Shown one piece after another: positions 41,376 to 50,684 of a DNA stretch of 64,000 bases. The DNA is from Phaeodactylibacter luteus. Lineage in GTDB: Bacteria > Bacteroidota > Bacteroidia > Chitinophagales > Saprospiraceae. Numbering within the stretch: position 1 is the first letter of the stretch; each line of letters opens with the position of its first letter. The notes beneath the pieces are model-generated. The model had not been told where the DNA came from. It saw nothing but the letters and a program-made list of their open reading frames with translations, and made no database searches. Both the position numbers and the translations under genes were made by a program. Location: the NCBI RefSeq assembly GCF_007993045.1, contig NZ_VOOR01000026.1, positions 1 through 64,000 on the forward strand. Reading direction: 5' to 3'.

Positions 41376-44108
41376 CTATTCTGCTTCATCTTTAGTGTTT
41401 AGCCATCGTTTTCTGCTCAAAGCCAGCACTCCGAATAAAGCCGCACCTGCACCCGCAATAGGCAGCCATGGCAAACCTGCAGGTGGCGGGGCTACAGCTT
41501 TTCCGTAAGGGGTAAGGCCAGCCCAGTAGTAGGGCGATTTCTTGAAGCCAGGAATGCTGTTGTCTTCCAGGTAGCCCCGCTTGGCAGAGGATAGCGCCCG
41601 GGCAAGATCCTGGCCCCGAGCCAGCTCCTTATAAAAGCGGGCGATAATGAGGCTAGTGCTTTGGTCGTTCAGGTTCCAAAGGCTGGCCAGGACACTGTGA
41701 GCGCCTGCGTACACGAAACCGCGCCCTAGCCCGAGCACGCCCTCTCCCTGTGCAAGGGCGCCTACCTGGCTTTGGCAGGCGCTCAGGACAACCAGCTTGG
41801 AGGAAGTGCGCAGCTGGTAAAGCTGGCTTAGGGTGACGAGGGTGTCTGCTAGGGCAAAGTAGGGCTCTCCGCCGGTAGGGCTAGAGGCTGTATGCGTCGC
41901 AAGATGGAGGATTTGTGCATCCGGCAGGGCCTCCTTCAGCCATAGATAGCAGGCCTGCTGCCCGTCTGCCCGCAGAGCGGGGTATTGGCGTGCAATGGCT
42001 TCTGCTTCGGCGGCGGTATGAGGAAGTGCTGCCCATTCCCCTTTTGCTTTTCGGCTAAAAGGGGTGCCTACATAAAACTTGCCCTCGGGCATTATTGTAG
42101 GCTTCCGCATCAATAGCGCGCCGGAAAAGCCGTACCTGATGATATGAGTCTTGGCCAGGTAGGGGGCATTGGGCAGCGCTCTGCTGCCGGGGGCTGTGAT
42201 CAGTGCGTCGAATGGCAGGTAGGAGAGTGGCCCAGAGGGTATAATGGTGATCAGGGGCTCCCCGTTTAGGGGTACTGGGCCAAGCAGCTTTTGGAATAGG
42301 CGGTAGGCAGCCTCCTGATACCCTTCGGGGTCATTGGCAATTTGGCTGCTTTGCGCAAAATAGCGGGAAAAGTTAGCTATTGCCGGTTGGATAGTGCCGA
42401 GCTCGCCCAAGTCGTGTATAGACGCTGAAGTGGGGCTGGCCGCAAGGGCATAAAGGCGTTTTGTGCCATATAGGAAGTGGACCAAGATACCATCTTCCGG
42501 GCGGAGATACTGTTGTTGTAGCTCGCTCAAAGAGGGCGGCCGTTGGCTGTCTGTCCATTGTTCATACTGTGGGTACTGTTGGCTGATGGTGTCCTTGAGC
42601 TGTTGCAAGGCGGTTTCTTGTTGTAATGCGGACTGTAGAAGGGCGGCCTTTTGCTGCCCGGAAAGGGATTTGGCCTCTTTCTGTTTTTGGGCAATCCCTT
42701 GCTCTAGCTTCAGCTCCCGTTTGAGCAGGCCTGCAGGGAGCCTTTGGGCTTCTCGCGAGCGTGCCAAGGCATCTTGCAGGACAGCCGCTTTGCTCTTCTC
42801 CATAAAGTAGAAGCCCGTCTCGGGGTCATTCAGTTCAAAGCAGACTTTGAGGCCAAGCTCATACAGCCTGAGGGCTTCCTTTCGCCAAAAGAGTTTTGTA
42901 GTTTCATCAGATACCCGGAAGCGCATTTCATCGGCAAGATAGTCGGCGGCAAGCAAGAAAGACAGGGCCCGTTCCAGTTGCTGCCGATCTTGGCTCAGGG
43001 CTTCCGCATAATCATAGAGATAGACTGCCAGATCGACGGGAGCTCCAGATGCAGCAAGCTGCTGTTGTACCTCAGGCGTAAGCTGTGCATGGTGCAGCAG
43101 AAGCGGGGCGAGGGTGGCCACTGCCGCTTCAAAGGCTTGATTGGCCCCAAGCGGCGTACCGTAGTTTTTTTCCCAGACCCCAAGGGTGTTGTAGGCCTGT
43201 GCTATGCTTACCGGTTTGCCCGAGCGAGTGGCATGGCCAAGTGCCTGTTTCAGGTACTGCAGTGCTTCTTTGCCGGAGCCCTGCCGTATTGTGGCAAGCC
43301 CGCACAAGTTGCCTGCTTTGGCCGCTGCAGGCCAGTCTTCAAGCGCTTCCAGCTTTTGCAGGGCCTGCCGTGCTTCCTGTGCAGCTTGGCTGTAGCCGCC
43401 CTGCTCATAGTAGGCCTTTCCGAGATTGAGCAGGGAGCTGGCTTCGTTGATGCCTCCGCTGCCCTGATAATAGGCCCGCGCCATCTGCAAAGGTGGGATG
43501 GCTTGTTCATACGACTGCAGCTCACTGTAGGCAAGCCCCAAATTGATGGCTGCCGCTGCTTGGGACCCTTCTTCCCCAGGCTGTGTATCTTCTATCACAA
43601 ACTCCAATTGCCGAGCCGCCCGCTGATAGTCGCCGGCATCGATGCAGACCCCAGCGAGCTTGATCAGGGTGTTGCGGTACTTGTTGCGCTTGCCCAGCTT
43701 GCCCTGTATTTGGGCGGAAGCCTCTAAAGCTTCCATGGCGGCAGGATAGTTTTCGGCTTTATCATAAAAGAAGCCCAAGTTGAAAAGGGAGCTGCCCAGG
43801 TCTTCATCAGCCTGGCCTTTGCTGGCTTCCCGGCGGTATTCGATCGCCCGCTTGGTCCACTCGATCGCTTGGCCGGCTTCCCCTGCCCCATAAGCTTTTT
43901 TCCCCATCTCGTGCATGAGCAGCCCTTTTTCTTCGGGGCTGAAACTCGGGCACTGCTCCACAGAGTCTGCATAGCTTAGCTGGGCTTCCATAGGGAGGCG
44001 CTCCAGTGCCTGCGCAATGGTTAACCGGGGGCAAAGCTGTGCCCATGCAGGGCCGGGAAGTGCCAAGGCAGGCAGGCAGGCTAAAGCCCAGATTAGGTGA
44101 CGTTTCAT
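41376..44108 (-). CDS. TPR-CHAT protease, membrane anchored
   Basis: A 910-residue protein with a signal peptide (about 1-23, ending PAWAQ), then about ten TPR-like helical repeats to residue 350, a coiled-coil segment (about 440-520), and a C-terminal CHAT domain, a caspase-related cysteine protease fold. The dyad is intact: His739 (LHLATHTASS) and Cys778 (LSACQSQVG). A membrane helix near the end (LPIAGAGAALFGVLALS) with a basic tail anchors it to the inner membrane, leaving TPR and CHAT in the periplasm. It is downstream of the subtilase, TPR anti-sigma-like and ECF sigma genes on the same strand. Its target is unknown; TPRs probably hold the substrate or partner. Confidence 0.92.
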   Translation of the reverse strand: MKRHLIWALACLPALALPGPAWAQLCPRLTIAQALERLPMEAQLSYADSVEQCPSFSPEEKGLLMHEMGKKAYGAGEAGQAIEWTKRAIEYRREASKGQADEDLGSSLFNLGFFYDKAENYPAAMEALEASAQIQGKLGKRNKYRNTLIKLAGVCIDAGDYQRAARQLEFVIEDTQPGEEGSQAAAAINLGLAYSELQSYEQAIPPLQMARAYYQGSGGINEASSLLNLGKAYYEQGGYSQAAQEARQALQKLEALEDWPAAAKAGNLCGLATIRQGSGKEALQYLKQALGHATRSGKPVSIAQAYNTLGVWEKNYGTPLGANQAFEAAVATLAPLLLHHAQLTPEVQQQLAASGAPVDLAVYLYDYAEALSQDRQQLERALSFLLAADYLADEMRFRVSDETTKLFWRKEALRLYELGLKVCFELNDPETGFYFMEKSKAAVLQDALARSREAQRLPAGLLKRELKLEQGIAQKQKEAKSLSGQQKAALLQSALQQETALQQLKDTISQQYPQYEQWTDSQRPPSLSELQQQYLRPEDGILVHFLYGTKRLYALAASPTSASIHDLGELGTIQPAIANFSRYFAQSSQIANDPEGYQEAAYRLFQKLLGPVPLNGEPLITIIPSGPLSYLPFDALITAPGSRALPNAPYLAKTHIIRYGFSGALLMRKPTIMPEGKFYVGTPFSRKAKGEWAALPHTAAEAEAIARQYPALRADGQQACYLWLKEALPDAQILHLATHTASSPTGGEPYFALADTLVTLSQLYQLRTSSKLVVLSACQSQVGALAQGEGVLGLGRGFVYAGAHSVLASLWNLNDQSTSLIIARFYKELARGQDLARALSSAKRGYLEDNSIPGFKKSPYYWAGLTPYGKAVAPPPAGLPWLPIAGAGAALFGVLALSRKRWLNTKDEAE

Positions 44109-44231
44109 GCACGCTTCTTTTGGTTGACAACGGGCCGGGCATAAAGCTGGGCGGCCATGCTGTACTCGTTTTTTGGGCTTAGGTGCTATCTAAAACGGAG
44201 CAGCAGCACAGGGGGCTAACGCTACAGCGTC

Positions 44232-44444
44232 GGGCGCAAACCAGATTGTCGTTTTTTTCCTGCCCCCGCACAATGTGATGGGGCCTGCCCCTGCCGTGAG
44301 GGCAGGTGCCGCTATGCTACGGGGCTCGCTGCCCGCTCGGCCCCTCGCCCTGCAGGCGTCGGGTCTGGCCTTCAGCCACCCCTCCGCAGCGCTAGGCCAA
44401 CGCTAGGCTATAAATAGACGCAATCGGCATTTGGGTTTACGCCC
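44232..44444 (-). repeat. Family A repeat, copy A7
   Basis: Left terminus GGGCGCAAACCAGATTGTCG and right end with TTTGGGTTTACGCCC. The core is on the minus strand. An extra segment CAGGCGTCGGGTCTGGCCTTC within the core (allowing one or two differences) also occurs in copy A9 and not in the others, so A7 and A9 form a subgroup. It lies between the CHAT gene and the upstream subtilase gene. Confidence 0.8.
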
Positions 44445-44559
44445 ACAGCGTCCAATAGGTGCCTGATCAAAATACTCCGAATCCATGGGTTTGCCAAATC
44501 ATGGGCCGGGGCTTCTCGCACTGAGCACAGCAGAAGCTCCGGAAATAGCTAAATTATAC

Positions 44560-44602
44560 CTTGGCAAACCAAGATTTCTCTGCGTGTCTACTGCGTGGTG
44601 GA
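44560..44602. repeat. Second copy of the family F arm
   Basis: CCAAGATTTCTCTGCGTG and CTACTGCGTGGTGG correspond, in the opposite orientation, to the right arm at 20535-20575. Only one arm is present. It is next to copy B3 in the subtilase 3' region. Confidence 0.35.
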
Positions 44603-44608
44603 CAATAG

Positions 44609-44681
44609 ACTTGATGCGCCGGGCCGGCGCGTGATTGAGAACAGCTCCTTTTCCCTACGGCACGGGCCCAGCGCATCAAGC
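44609..44681. repeat. Family B repeat, copy B3 (internally deleted)
   Basis: A 73-bp version with perfect inverted ends CTTGATGCGC (44610-44619) and GCGCATCAAG (44671-44680). The right half (GCCGGCGCGTG and CTCCTTTTCCCTACGG) matches B1 and B2, but the left half is missing. It ends immediately next to the stop codon of the subtilase, so it may act as a transcript-end hairpin. Confidence 0.7.
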
Positions 44682-46805
44682 TTATTGTGTTTTGATGATC
44701 CGGGCAGACCAGCGCTGGCCGGGCAGCTGCACGCTGAGCACGTAAAGCCCTGCGGGCAAGCCCGATAAGTCAAACTGCTCGGTGGTAGTGGCATTGCCAG
44801 GCAGCAGCAGGCTGCGGGCCACCACCCGGCCGAAAGCGTCAAAAAGGAAGATTTCTCCTGCTTCTTTTGCAGGCCCAGCCTCGAGGTATACCATGGCCTG
44901 TGCCGGGTTGGGATAAGCGCGGAGCTGAAGCTCCGGCACGTCCGTTTCTTGCTGGCCGACCAGGCAGATTTGGGGCATGTCCAGTTTTCGGCCGTTGGCG
45001 GCAAAAGGGGCTAAGGCAGAGACGGGCATAGCGTTGTCCAAGATAATACCCCGTACAGCCTGGGCGTCTGCGGCAGGGCCCATAGCGCAGTAGATGAGCG
45101 CGGCCGCAGCAGCCACTTGGGGGGTGCTCATAGAGGTGCCCGATTTCAGCCCGGTCATGCCCATAGGCAGATAGCTGTCGATATCCCTTCCTGGCGCAGC
45201 AATATCGACCAATCCAGGGCTGAAGTTAGAAAATATGGAGCGGGTGCAAACAGAGTCTGTCTCCCCTTCGGGCATCCATTCCCAAGCGCCTACAGCGATT
45301 TGGTTGGGCGCATCGAAACAGGCAGGGTAAAGGGCAAGAGTGTCGAGGTTGAGGCTGTCGTTCCCTGCCGCAGATACGATAAGCGTTTGTTGGGCTGCTG
45401 CGTCGTCTACGGCATTGCGCAAGATTGTGCTTGAGCTACCGTAGAAGCCCCAACTGTCGTTGATGACCTGTGCGCCGTCTTCCAGTGCCTGATAGGTGGC
45501 GCAGGCTACTTGGAAAAGAGAAGATACCCCACGGCTATCGTGAGATTTATAGGGCAGGATATGGAAGTTGCAACCGGCACAGGAGGCGGTATCCAAAGTA
45601 CGGGCAATGATCCCGGCCACATGGGTGCCGTGCCCGTGGTTGTCCATGGGGTTGTTGCGTGGGAGCAGGGTAGTAGAGAAGTCCACTCCAATAGGGTCAT
45701 CAGGGTAGCAGTTGTCGTCGTCGTCCCCTTCATTCAGCTCATCCGGTTTGCGGAAGATGTAACCGCCCAGGCCTTCGTGCTGATAGTCTACCCCGGTATC
45801 GATAACGGCGATACGCACGGCATCGGCGGGGGCAGGGGGGATGCCATTCAGGTCTTGATCGGTCAGGGGCATATTTTCGGCAGGGGCCTGATCGAGCAGC
45901 TGCGAGATGGTGACATAGTTGGGGTCAACTCCTTGCAGCGGGACTTCGGCCGTAGCCCCTTTCACCCGCTCAAGAATCCCGATGCTAGGCCCGTTCGGCA
46001 CAGGGTTGCCATTGGCGTCAAAAGCAAGGCTGTCGCCCAATGTCCAGAGCTCTAGCTGGTTGCAGACGCAAGAGTCCTTTAGCACTGCTCCGTATTGGTT
46101 GCGCAGGCGTATTTTAGTGGTATCGGGCGTGCCAGGAACGAATTGTGCCACGACTTCCCGGGTAAAATAGGGCCAGTCCAGAGAATCCGTCTGAAAAGGG
46201 TAGCCCAAGGCAGCGAGCGTATCCCCGTAGTGGATCGGGTTGGTTTCTGGATAGGGGAAAGATGCGTGCAGCTCTACATCATCAATAATCCAAAAGTAGC
46301 CATTGCCCTCGTAGACAAATTCAAGCTGAATGTTGCTATTGGCTGCTATAGTTGTGATATCGATGACCTGTACATCGTTCGGGCTGGTCTCCACCTGAGG
46401 CTGTAGCCCTTGGTTGATATTGAAAGACTGAGCACTCCCGGTAGAGAGGTTGGTCACAGTCACGAATAGAATGGCTTGGAGGTGCCGGTAGTACTGATTG
46501 AACTTAAGGTAGACCGTATTGTGCCCCGACAGGTTGATGGCAGGGGAGGCCGCCCGGTCAAAGCCTTGGCCTATAGCCAAGGCCCCGCCCCCAGAATCGG
46601 AACCGATAGGGGGGCGGCCGTTCCAGAGGGTAGGGTCTAGCGATTCGGCCGTGCCGTCTGCTGTGAAGAACCAGCTGTTGTTGGGGATATCCAGCCAGGT
46701 GTCGGCTTGAGACTGGCTGTCAAAGGTAAACGATGCCAAAGGGGCTTGCCCCCAGGCAGTGGCTGCCCAGCAAAAGGCAAAGAATAACATCAGGCGATGC
46801 TTCAT
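44682..46805 (-). CDS. Secreted S8 subtilase with T9SS type A tail
   Basis: A 707-residue protease with a signal peptide (about 1-19). The region to about residue 180 is a beta-sandwich or jelly-roll-like module. The subtilisin domain follows, with Asp336 (VIDTGVDY), His392 (HGHGTHVAG) and Ser558 (SGTSMSTPQ) and the oxyanion Asn482 (SAAGND); an acidic loop GDDDDNCYPDDP may bind calcium. The last 80 residues are a T9SS type A sorting domain (LRAYPNPAQAMVYLE ... GLPAGLYVLSV). It should be secreted and surface-linked. It lies between the TPR anti-sigma-like gene and the CHAT gene in one direction, but with gaps of 286 and 573 bases holding mobile repeats. ATG 46805 is chosen to start the signal peptide. 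Confidence 0.93.
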   Translation of the reverse strand: MKHRLMLFFAFCWAATAWGQAPLASFTFDSQSQADTWLDIPNNSWFFTADGTAESLDPTLWNGRPPIGSDSGGGALAIGQGFDRAASPAINLSGHNTVYLKFNQYYRHLQAILFVTVTNLSTGSAQSFNINQGLQPQVETSPNDVQVIDITTIAANSNIQLEFVYEGNGYFWIIDDVELHASFPYPETNPIHYGDTLAALGYPFQTDSLDWPYFTREVVAQFVPGTPDTTKIRLRNQYGAVLKDSCVCNQLELWTLGDSLAFDANGNPVPNGPSIGILERVKGATAEVPLQGVDPNYVTISQLLDQAPAENMPLTDQDLNGIPPAPADAVRIAVIDTGVDYQHEGLGGYIFRKPDELNEGDDDDNCYPDDPIGVDFSTTLLPRNNPMDNHGHGTHVAGIIARTLDTASCAGCNFHILPYKSHDSRGVSSLFQVACATYQALEDGAQVINDSWGFYGSSSTILRNAVDDAAAQQTLIVSAAGNDSLNLDTLALYPACFDAPNQIAVGAWEWMPEGETDSVCTRSIFSNFSPGLVDIAAPGRDIDSYLPMGMTGLKSGTSMSTPQVAAAAALIYCAMGPAADAQAVRGIILDNAMPVSALAPFAANGRKLDMPQICLVGQQETDVPELQLRAYPNPAQAMVYLEAGPAKEAGEIFLFDAFGRVVARSLLLPGNATTTEQFDLSGLPAGLYVLSVQLPGQRWSARIIKTQ

Positions 46806-46859
46806 GGTGTTTTTGGTTTTTTGAACGAAAGGGGCTGTCCAGGCTGCTTGTTGCAGCAC

Positions 46860-47028
46860 CTAGTGCCTTAAGCCATAAATCCTTGACACCCCAAGTTTCG
46901 TTATTTTCCGTCTACTCTTCGTTAAAGAACCGCTCCTTTAGCTCGGGCTAAAGTCGCGAACCTTAGCCTTGATTAGCCGGAAAATAACTTCAACTTAAGT
47001 ATCAGAGATTTATGACTTAAGGCACTAG
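46860..47028. mobile_element. MITE with 22-bp inverted repeats and TA duplication
   Basis: A 169-bp non-coding element with inverted ends CTAGTGCCTTAAGCCATAAATC (first 20 bases shown in part: CTAGTGCCTTAAG) at 46860-46881 and its complement at 47007-47028, 21 of 22 matching. If TA is counted as the target duplication the element is GTGCCTTAAG...CTTAAGGCAC, which fits TA-targeting transposases such as IS630/Tc1-type. It separates the subtilase from the anti-sigma-like gene. Confidence 0.75.
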
Positions 47029-47091
47029 GGCAGCGAACCGTTCGCTCGTAGGGGTATAGAAAAAAGGTGAAGGCGCAGCAGCTGACTGGCG

Positions 47092-47844
47092 CTAAGGCAG
47101 CGCTTTCAGCAGCTCTTGTGCACGGGTAAAGAGGTAATCGTCTTCTTTGGGGATTTCGGCAAGGGCAGCGCGCGCTTGTTCATATCCCTCTGTTTTCAGG
47201 TAGCTGAGCGCCAAGTACCAATGCCCATAGTTTTTGTAAACAGAAGAGCCGTTGGCCAGCTCTTGGAAGAGGCTGCGGGCTTCTGCAGTCCGCTCGGTCT
47301 CCATCGCGCAAATGGCTTGTGCAAATTGGGACTGAGGCGAGCCGGGCACCTCCTTCAACAAAGCGTAGGCCCGTTCGTAATCTCCCTGGTTGAATGCCGT
47401 TTCTGCTGCTGCCAGAGCAGGGGCTTCATTGCTGCGCTCGGTTAAGGAAATGGGCTCGTGCGTGGCGTATTCAGCGTAAAGCTGCTGCCCGGACTTGGGG
47501 GCGAATGGGTTGAAAACGAGCAAAACCAATGCAATAACGGCGGCTGCAGCAAGGGCGGCTACCCACCACCGCTGCCCTATTGGGCGGACTTTAGCCTCAG
47601 AGGGGGCATTGCCGTGCTCTAGGCTATCACCGCCGAAATATTGCTTTCCCAGCAGGCCCATTTGAGCGGCAAGTGCATCCTTTTGGCTTTCAAATTTCAG
47701 GTAGCGCTGCATGGCTTCCCTTTCCCTAAGTGCTGCAGCAAGGTCCGGTTCTGTAGCAAGCCGTTCGGCGAAGGCTGTTTTTTCCCTTTCTGCCAGGGTG
47801 CCGTCCAAGTATTGTTCGATAAGTAGGTAGTCATCCGCTTGCAT
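47092..47844 (-). CDS. TPR-containing anti-sigma-like membrane protein
   Basis: A 250-residue protein. The first 80 residues resemble anti-sigma zinc-finger-like domains in layout (YLLIEQYLDGTLAEREKTAF, FAERLATEPDLAAALREREA) but lack His-Cys zinc ligands. One membrane helix spans about 93-112 (WWVAALAAAAVIALVLLVF), then two or three TPR-like repeats (AAETAFNQGDYERAYALLKE, AICAMETERTAEARSLFQEL) in the periplasm. It starts three bases after the ECF sigma stop, so it is probably that factor's membrane-bound partner and signal receiver. The TPRs could contact the CHAT protein's TPRs; this is inference. Confidence 0.82.
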   Translation of the reverse strand: MQADDYLLIEQYLDGTLAEREKTAFAERLATEPDLAAALREREAMQRYLKFESQKDALAAQMGLLGKQYFGGDSLEHGNAPSEAKVRPIGQRWWVAALAAAAVIALVLLVFNPFAPKSGQQLYAEYATHEPISLTERSNEAPALAAAETAFNQGDYERAYALLKEVPGSPQSQFAQAICAMETERTAEARSLFQELANGSSVYKNYGHWYLALSYLKTEGYEQARAALAEIPKEDDYLFTRAQELLKALP

Positions 47845-47847
47845 AGG

Positions 47848-48411
47848 CTAAATCTTTGCTGATTGGAACAAATGTCGCCATCGTTCAATGCAGGCGTTTT
47901 TCCTCCGGTACACGGTGTTGGCGTTAGTCATCTCAAGGGCCTCGGCTACTTCCTGAGAAGTGGCTCCGGCGCTCAGCAAGCGGAGGAGCTTTTGGCATAA
48001 TGGGCTGAGCTGTTGGAAGGCCTTATCCAGCTTTTGTTGCCGGATGGCTTCTTCTTCCACAGCTTCCAAATCGTTTTGAACGATGTTCTCATGTGGCAAT
48101 TGCACGGCCTGCGCTTTTCTTACCTCTGCCTCCCGGTTATTTTTCCGTAGGCGGTTCAGCCATTTGTTCCTGCAAATACTGAACAGCAGTGCCCCGATAG
48201 GGCAGGTCAGGACAAAACTTTCGTCCTGTGCTTTTTGGCAGAGCGCTATCACCCCCTCTTGGAAAACATCTTCTGCATCCGCTATGCTCCCACTGTTCTG
48301 CACCACCCAGCTGGCTACAGTACGGGCTTGACTGCCGTATAGCTCCTCTAGTTTGGAGTAGTCGCCAGCGCGGAACGCGAGCAGGTATTGGTGGTCGGGG
48401 TGTTGGTTCAT
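47848..48411 (-). CDS. ECF-type RNA polymerase sigma factor
   Basis: A 187-residue sigma-70 family factor of ECF type. Region 2 (ADAEDVFQEGVIALCQKA, followed by ICRNKWLNRLRKNNRE) binds the -10 element and core polymerase, and region 4 (SPLCQKLLRLLSAGATSQEVAEALEMTNANTVYRRKNACIERW) carries the helix-turn-helix for the -35. It precedes the anti-sigma-like gene by three bases. It likely drives the genes downstream on the minus strand, including subtilase and CHAT protease, but the promoter motif could not be defined. A near-match TATCTTTA box lies just upstream of the start. Confidence 0.92.
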   Translation of the reverse strand: MNQHPDHQYLLAFRAGDYSKLEELYGSQARTVASWVVQNSGSIADAEDVFQEGVIALCQKAQDESFVLTCPIGALLFSICRNKWLNRLRKNNREAEVRKAQAVQLPHENIVQNDLEAVEEEAIRQQKLDKAFQQLSPLCQKLLRLLSAGATSQEVAEALEMTNANTVYRRKNACIERWRHLFQSAKI

Positions 48412-48602
48412 CGTAGTATAAAGATAATCGTTCTGAACAGAAAACGTAGGTAGGAGTGGTAAGAAATCCTATCGGGCTGCAATACAGATAAGATTGGCGC
48501 GCCTTATGCCAAGCTTTGCGCTTACGAATATCCTGATTGGTGGCAGGCCTACTGTTTAACAGGGCTATTGCCACAGCAGGCTGAGCGCATGTTTGGAGTT
48601 CG
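48412..48602. other. Spacer between divergent ECF and propeller genes
   Basis: No gene. Near 48420-48436 the minus strand reads TATCTTTA, seven of eight bases of the TAnnTTTG consensus, a possible promoter for the ECF operon. The rest shows no clear structure until the family C element. Confidence 0.35.
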
Positions 48603-48734
48603 CTCCTATTGCAGATCAATGCTTTATGAACAGGGCTTGCTCGCTAAATTTCCCTTTAGCCTGCTAGGCCCAAGTTTGGCGGCTTCGGCAGGGCCCCGCT
48701 GGCACAGTAGGTGGGTATAAAACATTGATTTTCA
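48603..48734. repeat. Family C repeat, copy C2
   Basis: About 130 bp aligning with C1: CTCCTATTGCAGATCAATGC at the start and ACATTGATTTTCA at the end, which are imperfect inverted repeats of each other (ATCAATGCTTTATG against TATAAAACATTGAT). Non-coding; it lies 80 bases before the propeller-protein gene. Confidence 0.7.
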
Positions 48735-48813
48735 AAGTAGAAGAGCTCCAGGCAGGTGCTTCGGGAGTGCAGGGCCGTAAGGTGCCCGGCTTTTTAGAAA
48801 ACCAAAACCAAGA

Positions 48814-50262
48814 ATGATGAACCGTATTAAACTAGCTGTTTTTTTACTTTTATTGCCTTTCGCAGGGCTTTGGGCCCAAGCCGATTGGCAGCCCTTTACC
48901 GCCCTGATCCAATCAGGGCAGCCCGGTAATGGCTTTGGCTACGATCTGGCGCTCAGCGCAGATGGAGAAACCCTTGTTGTTGGCGCGCCTTTCCATCAAG
49001 TGGGCACCGACCGCCCTGGAGCGGTCTTTGTGTACAGAAAGCCTCCGGGGGAAGAAGCGTGGCAGCAGTTTGGGGCAGAGCTGTCTGGATCTGTAGATAG
49101 CGACCGAATGGGCTATGCTGTGGCAGTAAACAATGACGGAAGCGTCATCGCGGCGAGCCTTCCTTTTTTCGATAACCCCACAGGGGAATGGGGCAAAATC
49201 CGGGTTTTCGAATGGCAGGGCGGTGCCTGGCAGCAAAGAGGGGCCGACATTGAAACACTTGGCGGCTTTGAGTTTGGCTGGGATATTGCGCTAAATGCTA
49301 CGGGCAGCCGGGTATCAGCCACCTGCTTGTCTGGCACAGATGTGGTGTATGAGTGGGATGGCACAAATTGGCAATTGCTGGGGCCAGGCTTTAGCCCTCA
49401 AGGCGATTTCAACCCTTATTCTACTGCCCTCAGCGATGATGGCAACCGTATAGCCTTTGGCTCTCCAAATAAAGCGGGGCTTTCAGAAGAGGTAGGCTCT
49501 GTTTATGCTTATGAATGGAACGGCAGCACGTGGGCCCCTATGGGCAGCCCGGTATTGGATAGCCTGAAATACCGGGATTATGGCCTTGCGGTAGACCTCA
49601 ATTACTTGGGCAATGCCTTAGCTGTAGGGGCTCCTAAGCTAAGAGACGAGAGCAATAGCATACGCGGCGGCGTTGAAGTATTTGAATATGTGCCCGGCGC
49701 CGGCTGGTCGCAAAAAGGGGGCACGATATATGGATTGGACGCCTATGATGAGTTTGGCACCGATGTGAAGATCTCCTGGGATGGCAATATTGTTTTTGCA
49801 GGCGCACCGCGGCAGAGCAGCAGCCGGGGCGCCGGAGCTGCATTTGAGTGGAACGGCAGCAGCTGGGAAGCCCGTGGCACTGCTGTGGTAGGGGCCATGA
49901 TAAACTCAAGAGCGGGGCAGGCCATAGCTATGGATGCCAATGGCACCGTTGCGGCTTTGGCCGTTGAGGAGGAAGCTGTTCAGGTATTCAACTGGAGCAC
50001 GGTGTCTGCCGTAAAGCACGCTACCTTTTTGAACTGTAGCATTTACCCCAATCCTGCTACGGATTGGCTGGTAGTGGATGTCCCGGAATCAGTAGGGCCG
50101 TTTGTGGCCTCGCTGGCTGATGAGGCCGGCCGGGTCGTCTTTCAAGCGCATGGTAAGGGGGGCGAAAGCCTTCGCTTTGAACTTGCTGGCCTTAAAGGGG
50201 CTTACTGGGTAGTGGTCGATGCTGAAGGCAAGCGGGGCGTAGAGCTGCTAATTGTTGAATAA
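48814..50262 (+). CDS. Secreted beta-propeller-like protein with T9SS type A tail
   Basis: A 482-residue protein with a signal peptide (about 1-22, ending GLWAQ). It has roughly seven repeated blades of the type GYDLALSADGETLVVGAP, with GNRIAFGSPNKAG, GNALAVGAPK and GNIVFAGAP, like FG-GAP or integrin-alpha-type propellers, each followed by a VYEWDGTNW or VFEWQGGAW strand. The C-terminal 80 residues (NCSIYPNPATDWLVVDV ... LKGAYWVVVDAEGK) are a type A T9SS sorting domain, so the protein is exported and held on the cell surface. It could bind sugar or protein. No enzymatic residues are evident. Confidence 0.85.
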   Translation: MMNRIKLAVFLLLLPFAGLWAQADWQPFTALIQSGQPGNGFGYDLALSADGETLVVGAPFHQVGTDRPGAVFVYRKPPGEEAWQQFGAELSGSVDSDRMGYAVAVNNDGSVIAASLPFFDNPTGEWGKIRVFEWQGGAWQQRGADIETLGGFEFGWDIALNATGSRVSATCLSGTDVVYEWDGTNWQLLGPGFSPQGDFNPYSTALSDDGNRIAFGSPNKAGLSEEVGSVYAYEWNGSTWAPMGSPVLDSLKYRDYGLAVDLNYLGNALAVGAPKLRDESNSIRGGVEVFEYVPGAGWSQKGGTIYGLDAYDEFGTDVKISWDGNIVFAGAPRQSSSRGAGAAFEWNGSSWEARGTAVVGAMINSRAGQAIAMDANGTVAALAVEEEAVQVFNWSTVSAVKHATFLNCSIYPNPATDWLVVDVPESVGPFVASLADEAGRVVFQAHGKGGESLRFELAGLKGAYWVVVDAEGKRGVELLIVE

Positions 50263-50307
50263 GCTTGATGAGACAGGGCCTAAACGGTGGGCAATCAAAA
50301 TTTTAGC

Positions 50308-50435
50308 TCCATGATGGCATCGGCCTAGCGCTGCGGAGGGGTATAAGCCCGGTAGGGCCGAGCGGGCAGCGAGCCCCGCAGCATAGCGGCACCTGCCCGC
50401 GGGCACATCCTTGCGGCAGGGGCAGGCCCCTGAGG
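50308..50435 (+). repeat. Family A repeat, copy A8
   Basis: Starts 46 bases after the propeller gene. The core GGCATCGGCCTAGCGCTGCG to CAGGGGCAGGCCCCTGAG is present with one internal 25-bp unit; both terminal inverted repeats are eroded. From 50436 to 50684 no gene or strong signal is seen. Confidence 0.75.
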
Positions 50436-50684
50436 ACAGCTCATTGCCCCACTGTACTGGCCTGGTGCAGCAAGCCAAATGAAAGGGCTGCTTGAGCAGG
50501 GCAGAAAAAAGCCCGGCTCAGGGTAAGGATGCAGCCCTCACTGCTATATGCAGGTGATAATATCATTTTTCCAGGTTAAACCACCCCAGACGATGAACCA
50601 TCTACACGCTGTTGCAGGAGCAACGGCCGTTTCTGAACCAATGGCAGCCATCTCCAGGCTGTTTAACCCCAAAACCTCAACATT

